A stretch of DNA of 64,000 bases from Neoarius graeffei (GCF_027579695.1 NC_083577.1:91836016-91900015), one strand, 5' to 3'; shown: positions 11,868 to 23,671, numbered from the stretch's first letter. Made by a program: numbers and translations. Notes: generated from the sequence alone by a model not told the origin.

Positions 11868-11957
11868 GATTGGTTATGTGTCACATGTCAGTATTTGACT
11901 TGTCATGTCTTGTTTCTGTATTTTGGTCATATCACATTTTCATATAATTGGTCATGT
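11868..11957. repeat. ATTGGTCATGTG minisatellite, segment 3
   Basis: Three or four drifted units (TTGGATTGGTTATGTGTCAC, TTTGACTTGTCATGTC, ATAATTGGTCATGTATC) between the LINE end and an old V-SINE. Confidence 0.55.
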
Positions 11958-12277
11958 ATCCATCCTTCCATTATCTACCCCACTTACCTGTCAGGGTCAC
12001 AGGGGAAGCTGGAGCCAATTCCAACTGACTTTGGATTAGTGGTGGGGTTTATCCTGGGCAGGTCACCAATCTGTCACAGAGCTAATACAGAGATGACCAA
12101 CCATCACACTCACATTCACACCTCTGGGTGAGTTAGAATCACCAGTTGACTGAATCCACATGTCTTTGGACTGCGAGAGGAAACCAGAGCCCCTGGAGGA
12201 AACTCACACAGACATGGACCCAGAGCCTTCTTGTTGTGAGGCGACAATGTTAATCACTGCAGCACCGTGCCACCCTG
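11955..12277 (-). mobile_element. Old, diverged V-SINE (minus strand)
   Basis: The inverted V-domain (CATGTCTTTGGACTGCGAGA) and tRNA-like head (GCAGCACCGTGCCACC) are still visible but much more diverged than the other copies. This suggests an older subfamily. Confidence 0.75.
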
Positions 12278-12290
12278 GTCATGTGTCATA

Positions 12291-13885
12291 TTACATTACG
12301 TGGTATTTAGCAGATGCTCTTATCCAGAGTGACACACAACAAGTGCAAAAGTCAGGTACATGAAGTGCTGAACTTCTAGACAAGAAAGTTCTAGTGCCAA
12401 CTGAACAAGTGACAGCAATTACTAGTGTAATATTCTGTTGACGTACCAATACTCAAACAGCCAAGGAAACAAACCAACCATATAACGTACAACTAAATAG
12501 AGAAATCAAAACAGCTAACCCCAGGCTAGACAGCACACAGTCTGGGTTGGTCTAGCCTGATACGCAGTTACACAGTGGGCAGAGAAGAAGGGGCGAGGTG
12601 CAGCCTGAAGAGGGGAGTCTTCAGTCTGTGCTTGAAGGTGGTCAGGGAGTCAGCAGTTCTGACATCAATGGGAAGGTCTTTCCACCAACGGGGAACCAGG
12701 ACAGACAGCAGTCTTGAGTGGGCTGGGCAAGAACGGAGAGGAGGAGCTAGGCGACCAGTGGTAGCAGAGTGTAGGGGTCTGGCTGGTGTGTATGGGCAGA
12801 TCAGGCTCCAGAGGTATGCTGGACCTAACCCCTTGAGAGCCTGGTAAGTGAGCACCAATGTCTTAAATTGGATGCGAGCTGTGATAGGTAGCCAGTGCAG
12901 GTCAGCAAGCAGAGGGGTGACATGGGAAGAATGAGGGAGGTTGTAGACCAGGTGAGCTGCAACATTCTGGATGAGCTGCAGGGGTCTGATGGCAGAAGCT
13001 GGAAGGCCAGCAAGGAGAGAATTGCAGTAGTCCAAGCGGGAGAGGATCAGTGCTTGGATCGGGTGCTGGGTAGAGTAGGTGGTGAGAAAAGGGCAGATCT
13101 TTTGGCTGTTGTAGAGGAGGAATCTACACGTCCAGGTCATTGCAGTGATGTTTGCTGAGGAGCTGAGTTTGTCATCAAACACGACCCCTAGGTTCTTCGC
13201 ACTGGGTGAAGGAGACCTAAAGGTGTCCCCCAGGGAGATGACAATGTCCAGGGGTGGAGAGAATGAAGCAGGAATGTAGATCACCTCTGTCTTGCCTGGG
13301 TTGAGCATCAGGTGATGATCATCCATCCAGCTCGGGATGTCACGCAGGCAAGCAGAGATGCAAGCAAAGATCTGTGTGTCAGAAGGAAGTTGTTCCGAGA
13401 GAGAAAAGAGGAGCGTTGGTTAGCAACAGCATGTTCAAGCCTCTTTGACAGGAAAGGGAGAAGAGAAACGGGGCGGTAGTTCTGGATGACAGAGAGGTTT
13501 GAGTTGGGATTTTTTTAGCAGAGGAGTGATGTGGACCCATTTGTAGCTGGAGGGAAAGTATCTGGAGGACAAGGAGGAGTTGATGAGGGAGATGATAAAT
13601 GGAAGGATGTCAGGAGTGATGGTCTGGAGGAGAGATGAGGGGATAGGGTCAAGGGCACAGGTGGTCACAGGTGAAAGAGCAGGAGCTGGGAGACATCTGA
13701 GGTGGAAAGAGGGAGAAAAGCAGAGCACAAGGGGGAAGAGAGGGAGGATGGGGAGGCAGGAATGATGAAGGCTATGATTTTGTGGATGGCTATGATCTTT
13801 TCCTCAAAAACGACTGCAAAGTCCTGTGCAGTGATGCAGGACTGAGGTGCAGCTGGTGGAGATTTGAGGAAAGAAAACAGAAAGC
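12291..13885 (-). mobile_element. L2-clade LINE, antisense, with internal deletion
   Basis: Same family as the copy at 0.67-3.29 kb. The frame at 12568-13326 (minus) covers LNPGKTEVIYI, NLGVVFDDKLSSSANITA, RLDYCNSLLAGLPASAI, LHWLPITARIQFK and the C-terminus. Upstream, the frame jumps straight from the SDTQ region to the earlier VANQ/SFLS region. The palm segment with the YADD box is missing. The 3' end with its AGCAGATGCTCTTATCCAGA motif is at about 12300-12330. Confidence 0.85.
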
Positions 13886-14511
13886 AGTTGATAATACAAC
13901 TACTACAACTATTGTATTGCACTAACAATACAAACTGCATTCCTTCCCTTATGTTTAACTGAAACACTTCAGTCCAGGTGTTAAATGTTTCCATAGACTT
14001 AACTTTACCCTAATTTCACCTGCAGCTATAAATCAAAGTATTATATTTTATTAAACTGCTGAATAGTTCTATAAATAGAAATCTACAAAACTGGACTACA
14101 ACGTTTAAAAAAGGAGTAAAATATGACATTTTTCATTTCAGACTTATGTTTAGATGATCCATATAAAACTATTTTGATAGAAATCTCTACAGCAGTTAAG
14201 TCAGTAAGATGTTTAATGAAAAACTGCACTACGTTTCTGACGGATTAAACTTTAACTCCACTAATACTCGACTTTATCCAGGATCATTTCTGAGAATAAG
14301 TTCCCATGAAAACTGATTTGTATCGCTGAAACACAAGTGCAGATTTTAGTTAAAAAACTAAAACCGTCTTGTCTTGTGTCATTGGTGTATGGAACAGATG
14401 ACATGTTACAGTGTGCAGTGTTTAAATTATTAACAAATAAATAATTATTTAAAAAAACAAAAAAAGAAAATATATCAGAATGTCTTATTTTTTCCTGATA
14501 CATATCATGAA
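13886..14511. other. No gene seen
   Basis: AT-rich sequence. The right end, TCATGAA at 14505-14511, is the left target duplication of the next V-SINE. Confidence 0.5.
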
Positions 14512-14512
14512 G

Positions 14513-14881
14513 GGGCGGCACGGTGGTGTAGTGGTTAGCGCTGTTGCCTCACAGCGAGAAGGTCCAGGTTCGAGCCCCGGGGCCGGCGAGGGCCTTTCTG
14601 TGTGGAGTTTGCAGGTTCTCCCCGTGTCCGCGTGGGTTTCCTCCGGGTGCTCCGGTTTCCCCCACAGTCCAAAGACATGCAGGTTAGGTTAACTGGTGAC
14701 TCTAAATTGAGCGTAGGTGTGAATGTGAGTGTGAATGGTTGTCTATGTGTCAGCCCTGTGATGACCTGGCGACTTGTCCAGGGTGAACCCCGCCTTTCGC
14801 CCGTAGTCAGCTGGGATAGGATCCAGCTCGCCTGCGACCCTGTAGAACAGGATAAAGCGGCTAGAGATAATGAGATGAGAT
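14513..14881 (+). mobile_element. V-SINE copy 4
   Basis: Full length from GGCGGCACGGTGGTGTAGTG to the GATGAGAT tail. TCATGAA at 14505-14511 and 14882-14888 fits a short target duplication. Confidence 0.9.
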
Positions 14882-15021
14882 GTCATGAAATATTTAAAAA
14901 ATTACACTGGGACTGTGATGCTGACTAACAATCATGAGAAATTAGATTATTGCTTCAAAACAGTGCCACCTAGTAGACACATCTCACTCACACACACACA
15001 CACACACAAATGGCAAACTCA

Positions 15022-15090
15022 CATCAAGTCAGTTTATTTGTATAGCGCTTTTAAAAACAGACACCGTCACAAAGCAGCACCAAACTCCAC
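15022..15090 (-). mobile_element. LINE 3'-end remnant downstream of sumo3
   Basis: The inverted motif AGTTTATTTGTATAGCGCTT is the typical terminal stretch of fish L2-like LINEs. Only about 70 bp remains, just past the sumo3 stop codon. Confidence 0.6.
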
Positions 15091-15304
15091 TGTGTGGTTG
15101 TAATGAACGAACGACTAGCATTTATTATTTACAAGACACCAAAAATATAAACGACACCCATCACATACAACTGAGTTAAGAAGAAGACAATTTATGAATC
15201 TATGAAGTGTACACTTTAAAAAATAAACATGAAAAAGTCCTACATTTGTATTCACTTAAATACATCAGTTTATCCCTGAACGCTGTGTGTGTGTGTGTTT
15301 GTGT

Positions 15305-16235
15305 TTAACACACTCCGCCTGTCTGCTGTTGGAACACATCAATCGTGTCTTCATCCTCCATTTCAAGCTGAAAATATAAACACAACACACCTCTGTTCAC
15401 TACACACACCACCACTCAGAAAAACATTCTTCCAATCTCCAGTACACTGCAGCACCACTGGGTTTAATTACACAGAATACCCATAATGCACCAGGGTGTG
15501 TGTAACACTGATCACGCGACCTATATAGTGAACAGTGTAATTAGCGTCCATGTCATTTAGAATGTTGCTCACAAGTAAAGTGTGATTGTAGTTTGGGACA
15601 CGCCCAGACAGTGGGAGGAGACTTACCTGAGCAGGTGTGTCTGTATCGCTTATTGGTTGACCGTCGAAGCGGAAGCGTATGGCCTTCATGGCTAATCCCT
15701 GATACACAGTAAACAGAGTGGTTAGTGAGAGTGGTAATGAGACAAGGCCAGCGGGACGGGGTGCGTTGGAGGTGTGTACCTGTCTCTCGCAGTAGGCCTT
15801 CATCAGTTTTGCGAGCGGCGTATGTCTCTTTATTTTAAACTGCACTACTGAACCGTCCTGACCTGCAACCTTCAGGTTAATGTGCTCGCTCTCCTGAAAC
15901 ACAACGGGGGTGGGGGTAGGTGTGGTAATTGTGGTGAAAATAAAAGCAATAAAGGTGTAGTATGTAGCATATATATACACTACAACCTAGTGCACTAAGT
16001 AGTGTATACAGTAGGTGTGATTTAGGACAATCTGGGCACTGAAAAGTTTCCTACATAGTGCACCAGGCTGTAGTGTACAGTATGAAACCCCACAATGCAC
16101 TGCGAAAGGTACAGATTACCCACAACACACTCTGATTTTAGTAGAGAATACACACAGGCCATTATGCGTTAGAATGTTGCCATGGTTACTCGAGTCATCT
16201 TACCGCAAACTGTTCGTGACTGTCGCAAATCCGTT

Positions 16236-16267
<32 letters not shown>

Positions 16268-16544
16268 CAGCTAACTCGGTCTAATAATAAAAAGCACACT
16301 GCGCTGTTTGGAACACTTATATTAAGTATAACTAAAGAACCATGAATATGTTATTGGTAATTTCATTTTCTTGTTTAGTGAAAATAGCAGCTCCGCGCAG
16401 GTCCTAATGCGATACTGTTAGCTCACTGTTAGTCTGTTTTAGACGCTGTTTAACTTTTCATTTAAATCTCTCTCACAGCAACATCAGGATTTATCGCTCA
16501 TATTTATTAAGAATAAACTTTACCTTGGACTTTTCCTCAGACAT
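15305..16544 (-). CDS. sumo3: SUMO3-like ubiquitin-like modifier, 4 exons, 89 aa
   Basis: Small ubiquitin-like modifier, conjugated to lysines of mainly nuclear proteins by E1 (SAE1/UBA2) and E2 (UBC9). Exons on the minus strand: 16524-16544, 15780-15893, 15627-15698 and 15305-15367, all with GT-AG borders and phase 0 junctions. Translation starts MSEEKSK, as in SUMO3 rather than SUMO2. It continues with [20 protein letters not shown] and LMKAYCERQ (beta-grasp), then [28 protein letters not shown] and a two-residue tail VC that SUMO proteases would remove to expose Gly-Gly. Human SUMO3 has a VKTE acceptor site (Lys11) before HINLK. Here exon 2 begins ESEHINLK, so the site is missing. Pttg1ip lies upstream on the same strand. 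A candidate poly(A) signal (AATAAA on the minus strand) is at 15121-15126. Product certain; paralogue naming less so. Confidence 0.95.
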
Positions 16545-16660
16545 CTTTAAAATAAAGCCGCTCTACTTCCGTCCTTTTCTCCGCGCTGGACGGCGTGCGC
16601 ATGCGCGCACACAGCTCCGTGATTGGACGCAGTAAGATCACGTGGTAAACGCTGTCTTCA
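16545..16660 (-). promoter_or_regulatory. TATA-less promoter region of sumo3
   Basis: Immediately upstream of the start codon lies GC-rich DNA. It has an ETS-type site (ACTTCCG, 16565-16571), a palindromic NRF-1-type site TGCGCATGCGC near 16596-16607, an inverted CCAAT box (GATTGG, 16621-16626) and an E-box CACGTG (16639-16644). No TATA box is visible. This is the usual make-up of a housekeeping promoter; binding is inferred from motifs only. Confidence 0.6.
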
Positions 16661-17462
16661 GGAGAAAAGCAACCGAGCGCGTTCATGAACTGAAGATCAG
16701 CTGATCATCTCATCTCTAGCTGATCATATTAACTTTAATAAAACGTCTAAAAGTATAGTGTTTTATTAACTAACTTTTACAGACTTTATAAGCCGTTTGA
16801 GTTTAAAACAAAATGTTTTCCGTTTCTATAATAAATTGTACATTTTATTGATGAAATCTTGTATTTGAGGAAAACAATTAGAATTTACAGTTTTAATTCA
16901 CATCTAAACCTAAAGTAAAGCAAATAAAGATGCCCGTTATTCAAAGTGATCTATAAATATGCTGAAAAGTAAACTACTAGTTTATGACATTCAGTCTTTA
17001 GGTTAATATAACCATTATAGAAATACTTCCAAAAAAAAAATTTAAATTTGTGCTGCTGTAGAATACCATGACAAATTTTATTGCTAAAATTGTAACAAAC
17101 TGAACACAATTTAGTTTATTTATCATCAATATGCATACATTCATTCATATACACAGTAAATCAAAAGAGTTTCAGCAAAACTAAAATATTAAAGTGAAAC
17201 ACAGCGTTCAGAGGTGAGCGGAGTGATCAGAGTGTCTACAAAATGGCTCATGGGTTTGTTGGCACTTTGTGATAGAACATCTTTAAAATATTGAAACGTG
17301 AGAATTTCTCATATAGAAGTGCAAACAGGGCAGAAATGTGGCACCTTCACAGGACAAGACACAAACCACAGTAGTGTCAATAATAAATAATAATAAAATC
17401 ACATGAGAGTGTTCACACCGCTTCGGCAGCAGATCAGCATACAAGTTGTATAGAGGCGCGTG
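16661..17462. other. Intergenic space between sumo3 and pttg1ip, including the likely pttg1ip 3' UTR
   Basis: AT-rich, with no exon visible. The lower-strand AATAAA near 17116-17121 is a candidate poly(A) signal for pttg1ip, about 345 nt past its stop codon. Confidence 0.45.
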
Positions 17463-18258
17463 TTAGTTGTTCTCGAACCTGGAATACGGGTTCTCCTTCA
17501 CCAGACCTATTAAAAAAAAAAAAAACCACCATGTCAACAAGAGAAAACAGGAGCGCGAATGTGTGTAAAATGTTATATAGACTGCAATTGAGGCGTGCAC
17601 GCGCACACACGATATAGGTCACATGACTGGAGTTCCACAGGGTGAAGTGTGTTCTCTATCACACTGATGTACAGAGCAGAAGTGTACAAACAGTGAACAC
17701 ACAAACCACCACATGTGTAACCACATCATTACCATAGCAACCTGCTGTTCTCCATCCTACTGTCTTACAGTAGAAGTAAAGGGCTGTGAATCTCACCATA
17801 TTTCCTCCTGATCTCATCGTGTCTTGATCTCATCTCCGCTTTCCTGCAGTCACAGAAGCACAGAATCACACTACATAACCTCTGCTCTACTGTATTAACA
17901 TAGTCTGTACTAATCATACACACACGGACTAAAAGAAAACGGTGTGTAAGGGTCTGACCTCTCCTCATGTCGGACACGTCTTATCTCAGCTTCTCTCTCC
18001 ATGCACTCGTCTGTACGCTTAGATCTGTGCGCACACACACACAATGAATGCTAATTCTCTCTCTCTCTCCCCCCACGTATGTGTAAAAAAACTCACCTGA
18101 TATTCTCACACTTGCAGCAACAGAAGCAGCAGATGAGCACAGAGATGATGATCACACCCCCAATCACACTCATTGTAATTATCAGAGCTTGGAAGTTCAC
18201 TAACACACACACACACACACGAGTGAGAGATCAGTTGCTTGATATTGAAGGTGAATAA

Positions 18259-18298
<40 letters not shown>

Positions 18299-19406
18299 TA
18301 CCCCAGCAGTTGCCCCAGCGTGCATCATTAAGGGGACACAGACTGTGTGGAGGGAGGATAGTCTTCACCGGGTAATCCAAACACTGATGAGTCCTGCTGC
18401 ACCATAAACACTGCACACACACAATAAGTACACTGTTCATGTTCAGAACACTTGTGGTTTTAATTCACATTTTGTGAAAGATGCCCAAACACACGAGTCA
18501 CCACTATAGGCATGCGGTACAACTCTGGACCTTTCCAATATGGCGGACATGTTAACACAGGGCACTGGCTAGCTCGCCTGTTTTCCTGTAATTGTGTTAA
18601 ATGTGTGTGTGTTAAGTATGTCTCACTGTGATATTGGTCACACATTCCGCACAGCTAGTGTTCGACTTCTTAACACAACCTGAAACAAACAAACAAAAAC
18701 AAACAAACGTTGATTAGCATGGATCATTTTCTCCGCTAATACGCGTACACAGCGGTCACGTGACATGCGTGACTGTCGCATGATTAAACCCGTGCAGTTC
18801 TACACACACACACACACACTCTCTCTCACACACACAGGAAAATAAATAATAACTGAATGTAAAAGTTATTAAAATCACAAGTGTTTATTTAAAATCAGCT
18901 CCTCCCCCCGAACCCGGTCACGTGACTAAACTGTCACAGTTCTGAAAATCTCACTTTTATAAATCAAATAAACAGAAAAAACACAAATCTCCAAATATGA
19001 ATCTTTAAAGCTTACTTTATACAAAAATAAAAAAAGAGTGTTTATATAAAACAGCTTCAGGATTTAAACAGTATCATCTAAGCTTAAAAAACAGGAGCTG
19101 CTTTTCGACTAAAACACAAAAAAATTAAAAGGAATTATTTTAAAGGTCACACCTAAAACTACACACTGATGATGATGTTCTGAAAGGTTTAAAAGTATTT
19201 AGTGAGGAGTGAATCAGAAGCAGTGCCAGACTGGGAGAGTTTAAAAGTTACCGAAAATAAATACAGCGCAACCTGTTGATGAGCTTCGAATACTTTATTT
19301 TAAATATTAATGATAATAAAATCTTACTGGTCTGTGCTGAAATATCCGCCCATGTGAGAGTTAAAAGCAGCGCAGGGAGCAGAAGCTGCAGCCGCAGCGG
19401 ATCCAT
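17463..19406 (-). CDS. pttg1ip: PTTG1IP-like (securin-binding factor), 7 exons, 166 aa
   Basis: Single-pass type I membrane glycoprotein; in mammals it binds securin (PTTG1) and helps its nuclear entry. Exons on the minus strand: 19328-19406, 18627-18679, 18302-18410, 18097-18199, 17959-18024, 17797-17843 and 17463-17506; all phases agree. The signal peptide is MDPLRLQLLLPALLLTLTWA. A cysteine-rich PSI-type region follows (CAECVTNIT, CLWCSRTHQCLDYPV, SLCPLNDARWGNCW) with two N-glycosylation sequons. The transmembrane segment runs VNFQALIITMSVIGGVIIIS, then a Cys-rich CCFCCC. The cytosolic tail is a charged coil (ECMEREAEIRRVRHEER, RHDEIRRKYG) ending in ENPYSRFENN, whose YSRF is a tyrosine sorting motif. 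An in-frame ATG 16 codons upstream (19454) exists. I chose the inner one because it gives a clean signal peptide. Confidence 0.95.
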
Positions 19407-19615
19407 GCTGAGGCGAAGTGAGGCGAGCCGCCATGCTAACTGTGCTAACCTCACAGCTCGGCTTCAGCGCTTACACCACGCCCCCTCCGCCTGCGATTGG
19501 CTCTGATGCGATGACATCATTCAAGGAAGCGGGAGCACAAAGAGCCGAAACTGGTGCGTTTCTGAACACCGCCGCTAGATGGTGCTGTTGGAGCGCTGTC
19601 GCCATTTTGGACTTC
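19407..19615 (-). promoter_or_regulatory. Promoter region of pttg1ip
   Basis: A GC-box-like stretch (CCACGCCCCCTCCGCC, about 19476-19491), an inverted CCAAT box (GATTGG, 19495-19500), a CRE-like TGACATCA (19512-19519) and a YY1-type GCCATTTTGG (19601-19610) cluster within 200 bp of the start codon. No TATA box. Motif-based inference. Confidence 0.5.
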
Positions 19616-19725
19616 ATACGCCAATGGAAACAGCACATTATTAGAAGTAAAATAAAATATAGAAATAAAATAAAATTAAAAATTAACAAAGGTATATAAA
19701 TCATATGATTTCAGTTATGATTTAC

Positions 19726-19812
19726 TTTGCTTTGTGTATACCAGAAAGGCTGCATTAGAATAAGTTTGGTGATGTTATGCCTTTTTATGTGTAACTCTAT
19801 AGAATTTGTGAA
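19726..19812. repeat. 87-bp segment duplicated at 23731-23817
   Basis: From TTTGCTTTGTGTATACCAGA to ATTTGTGAA. The second copy, about 4 kb to the right, differs at one visible base. See the copy inside the SINE at 23.7 kb. Confidence 0.9.
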
Positions 19813-19837
19813 ACCCATGATTTGAAGGTTTTTTTCT

Positions 19838-20215
19838 GATCTCATTATCTGTAGCCGCTTTATCCTGTTCTACAGGGTCGCAGGCGAGCTGGAGCCTATC
19901 CCAGCTGACTATGGGCGAAAGGCGGGGTTCACCCTGGACAAGTCGCCAGGTCATCACAGGGCTGACACATAGACACAGACAACCATTCACACTCACATTC
20001 ACACCTACGCTCAATTTAGAGTCACCAGTTAACCTAACCTGCATGTCTTTGGACTGTGGGGGAAACCGGAGCACCCGGAGGAAACCCACGCGGACACGGG
20101 GAGAACATGCAAACTCCGCACAGAAAGGCCCTCGCCGGCCACCTCACTCGATCCCAGAACCTTCTCGCTGTCGCTGTGAGGCGACAGTGCTAATCACTAC
20201 ACCACCATGCCGCCC
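19838..20215 (-). mobile_element. V-SINE copy 5 (minus strand)
   Basis: Inverted full-length V-SINE: tail TCTCATTATCTGTAGCCGCT, V-domain, and head ending CACCACCATGCCGCCC. Its head directly abuts the 3' tail of the L2 LINE at 20216. Confidence 0.9.
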
Positions 20216-23200
20216 AAGGCAAGGCAAGTTTATTTCTATAGCGCGTTTCATACACAGTGGCAGTTCAATGTGCTTTACAGAGGTAAAAGCAAAACAGTAA
20301 ACAATAGAAAATAAAATTACATAAAATAAATGGGGAAGAAGAGAAAAAAATAAGAATTAAACAATAGTAGAAATAAAATAATAAAATGAAGTAAAAGTTC
20401 AGTAAAAAAAAACAGCAGAATAAAATAGAATAGAAGTTAAGTAAAGTTTAAAACATGTAAAGATGATGATATTTATCAGTTAGCAGAAAGCATCTGAGAA
20501 CAGCTTGGTCTTTAGTCTAGATTTGAAGCTGCCAACAGCAGGAGCATTTTTGATGTCCTCTGGCAGTTGGTTCCATAGCTGCACTGCATAGTAGCTAAAA
20601 GCTGCTTCACCACACTTTGTTTTAACAACAGGTTTTACCAGTAAATTTTGCTGCTGCGATCTGGTAGATCTGATTGGGTTAGGCCGCCGCAACATATCAG
20701 AGAGGTAATTGGGCCCTGTACCATTTAGAGATTTGTACACCAGCAGCAATGCTTTAAAGTCAATTCTCTAGCTTACTGGAAGCCAGTGAAGGGACCTTAG
20801 AATTGGAGTAATGTGCTCTGTTCTTTTTGTTCGTGTGAGAACCCTCGCCGCTGCATTTTGAACCAGCTGAAGTCGTTTGATGGTCTTTTTTGGCAGGCCT
20901 GTGAAAAGGCCATTGCAGTAATCAACCCTACTAGAGATGAAGGCATGTATAAGTTTTTCCAGATCATTTTTTGGCATAAGTCCTCTGAGTTTGGAAATGT
21001 TTTTTAGGTGATAAAATGCCGATTTAGTGATTGCTTTCATGTGACTGTCAAAGTTAAGCTCGCTGTCAATGAAAACACCAAGATTTTTAACCATATCTTT
21101 TGTTTTAATCCCCTTTGTGTCAAGAATAGTGGTAATCCTGAGTCTTTCATCTTTTTTCCCAAATAGAATTACTTCTGTTTTATCTGTGTTCAGCTGAAGA
21201 AAATTTTGTGACATCCAGTTGTTGATTTGGTCGATACACTGGTAGAGACATTCAAGGGGGGCATAATCATTAGGTGATAGAGCAAAATAAATTTGGGTGT
21301 CATCTGCATAGCAGTGATACAAAATTAAGTTGTTCTTGATAATTTGTCCAAGTGGGAGCATATAAAGGTTGAATAGTAATGGTCCAAGGATCGACCCCTG
21401 GGGGACACCACAGGTCAAGGACATTGATGTTGAGGTACAATTTCCCATGGTAACAAAGAAGCTTCTATCTTTTAAGTATGATTTTAACCAATTGATAACT
21501 TTACCAGTCAACCCAACCCAGTGTTCAAGTCGATATAGCAGTATGTTGTGATCAACAGTATCAAAAGCTGCACTGAGGTCCAGTAACACCAGGACCGATG
21601 TTTTACCTGCATCAGTATTAAGACGTATGTTATTTATAACTTTAATCAGTGCTGTTTCAATGCTGTGATTGGCACGAAATCCTGACTGAAAGTTATCAAA
21701 ACAGCTGTTTGATATCAAGAAGGCAGTTAATTGATTGAAGACAATTTTTTCAAGGATTTTCCCGATGAATGGTAGATTTGATATTGGCCTGTAGTTGTTT
21801 AATACTGAAGCATCCAGATTATTCTTTTTAAGTAGGGGCTTTACAACGGCTTTTTTCAGGGACACAGGAACAACGCCAGTCTCTAGGGATGTATTTATGA
21901 TCTGAAGCACATCTGCTAATTATAAGATGTAGAACAGACTTAAAAAGTTGGTGGGCAGAATGTCCAATTCAGATGTTGAGGAACTGAGATTTTGTACAGT
22001 TTTTTCAAGAGTCTCGTAATCAATCAAACAAAATTCTGACATTGTGTTGAAATTGTCTGTCTGTGTCATTGGTGATTGCAGCTTTTCAGTTATTTGCCAC
22101 TGAGATATATTATGAGCAATATTCTGCCGTATTTTATCAATTTTACCTTTGAAGAAGGATGCAAACTCATTGCATTTATTAACTGAGAGAAGTTCAGGTG
22201 CTAATTGTGGTGGGGGATTAGTTAGCTTCTCTACTGTTGAAAATAGCACACGGGCATTGTTCATATTCCTGCTGATGATGTTGGAGAAGAAAGACTGTCT
22301 TGCTTTACCAATTTCATAATTATATTTACAAAGCATCTCTTTATGGATTTGATAATGGATGTGAAGTTTAGATTTGCGCCATTTTCTTTCAGTCTTCCTA
22401 CATTCTCTCTTTAGCAGTTTAACAGCTGGGTATTGCTTCCATGGTGCTTTCTGCTTGTCATTGACTCTTTTGATTTTGAATGGAGCAATATCATCCATAA
22501 TTTGGGTCATATTTAAATAAAAAATTTCCAGTAAGTCGCCTACAGAGTCTGACATTTTGGTTGAGTTCTGAGAGAGAGCTTGCTCAAAGAGAACACGTGT
22601 GTTGTCTTTTATGACTCTCCTACCCATAGTCGTTGAGCTGTTCTGAATGTGAGGAGACATAGAAACATCAGAGAAAACACAGAAATGATCGGATAAGGCC
22701 AGGTCAACAACAGTAGTAGAAACAGTAAGACCCTTTGTTATAACGAGGTCAAGGGTATGACCCCGAGAGTGGGTCGGCCCCTGTACATGTTGTACTAGGT
22801 TGAAGTTGTCAATAAGTGCAAGTAGTTCTCTGGCATAAGTGTTTTCAGGATTATCTACATGCAAGTTAAAATCCCCAGATATAATAAGACAGTCAAACCC
22901 TAAGCAAATGACTGACAACAGTTCACCAAACTCTTCCAGAAAAACTTTGGCTGAATGTCTCAGAGGCCTGTAAATAGTTAATAACAATATGTTAGGAGAG
23001 CATGTAACAAGTGCACATAAGTGTTCAAAGGATGTAAAATCACCAAGTGAGGATTGTTTACATTGAAAAGAGGCTTTGAATATATTTGCGATCCCTCCAC
23101 CTTTCCCCTGTCGGGTAGCACTCATGAAATTAAAATTTGGGGGGGCTGCTTCAATAAGGGTGGTAGAAACTTTGCTTGATTCAGCCAAGTTTCAGTTAGA

Positions 23201-23480
23201 AGCAAAAAATCAAGATTGTGTTTGCAAATAAGATCATTAATTAAAAATGACTTGTTTGAAAGTGATCTAACGTTCAGAAGAGCTAGCTTTACAGAAAGTC
23301 GAGAAGTAATATCCGCTTGGGCACTCTGATGTTGTTTTGAAACAGGAAGGAGACTAGACTGGTTTACCCCCTGGGTTAAATATGCTCTATGTTTTCTATT
23401 TCTTATCAACACAAGAATAGAGAATGGCATAGGCATACTGGGTCCCAGCTTGTTTTCAAAACTACACCCAATGCCCAAGG
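20216..23480 (-). mobile_element. L2-clade LINE, nearly complete ORF2
   Basis: The minus-strand element ends in AAATAAACTTGCCTTGCC-type sequence (right to left from about 20245). Its protein covers an AP-type endonuclease (LLNVRSLSNKSFLINDLI, LTETWL, GDFNLHVD, HTLDLVIT, LSDHF). The reverse transcriptase follows ([47 protein letters not shown] and an intact [11 protein letters not shown]), then the C-terminal LHWLPV domain. Only three breaks are seen: a frameshift near 23122-23188 and in-frame stops at 21920-21922 and 20768-20770. The 5' UTR is not recognisable. A 5'-truncated sibling lies at 59.35-59.97 kb. Confidence 0.92.
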
Positions 23481-23671
23481 TTTTTGTTGTTTAATAAATT
23501 CAATTCTGAATTGTTTTACAAATGTATTCACTTCAGTTAAATTTAATTTGTATAATTCACACTGTAATAAAGCAGCTTTGCAGAAAAAAATATGTAAATT
23601 CAGGATATAGAATGATATGTTACATATCTGAATGTAACATCTAATGAATATCTAAATGTTACATATCTGAA

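Noticed and set aside
12568-13326. Functional 252-aa protein
   Set aside because: It is the C-terminal half of an antisense L2 LINE whose catalytic segment is deleted.
17434-17622. Single long minus frame at the pttg1ip 3' end
   Set aside because: It is read in a different frame across the acceptor of the last exon. The spliced frame ENPYSRFENN is the real one.
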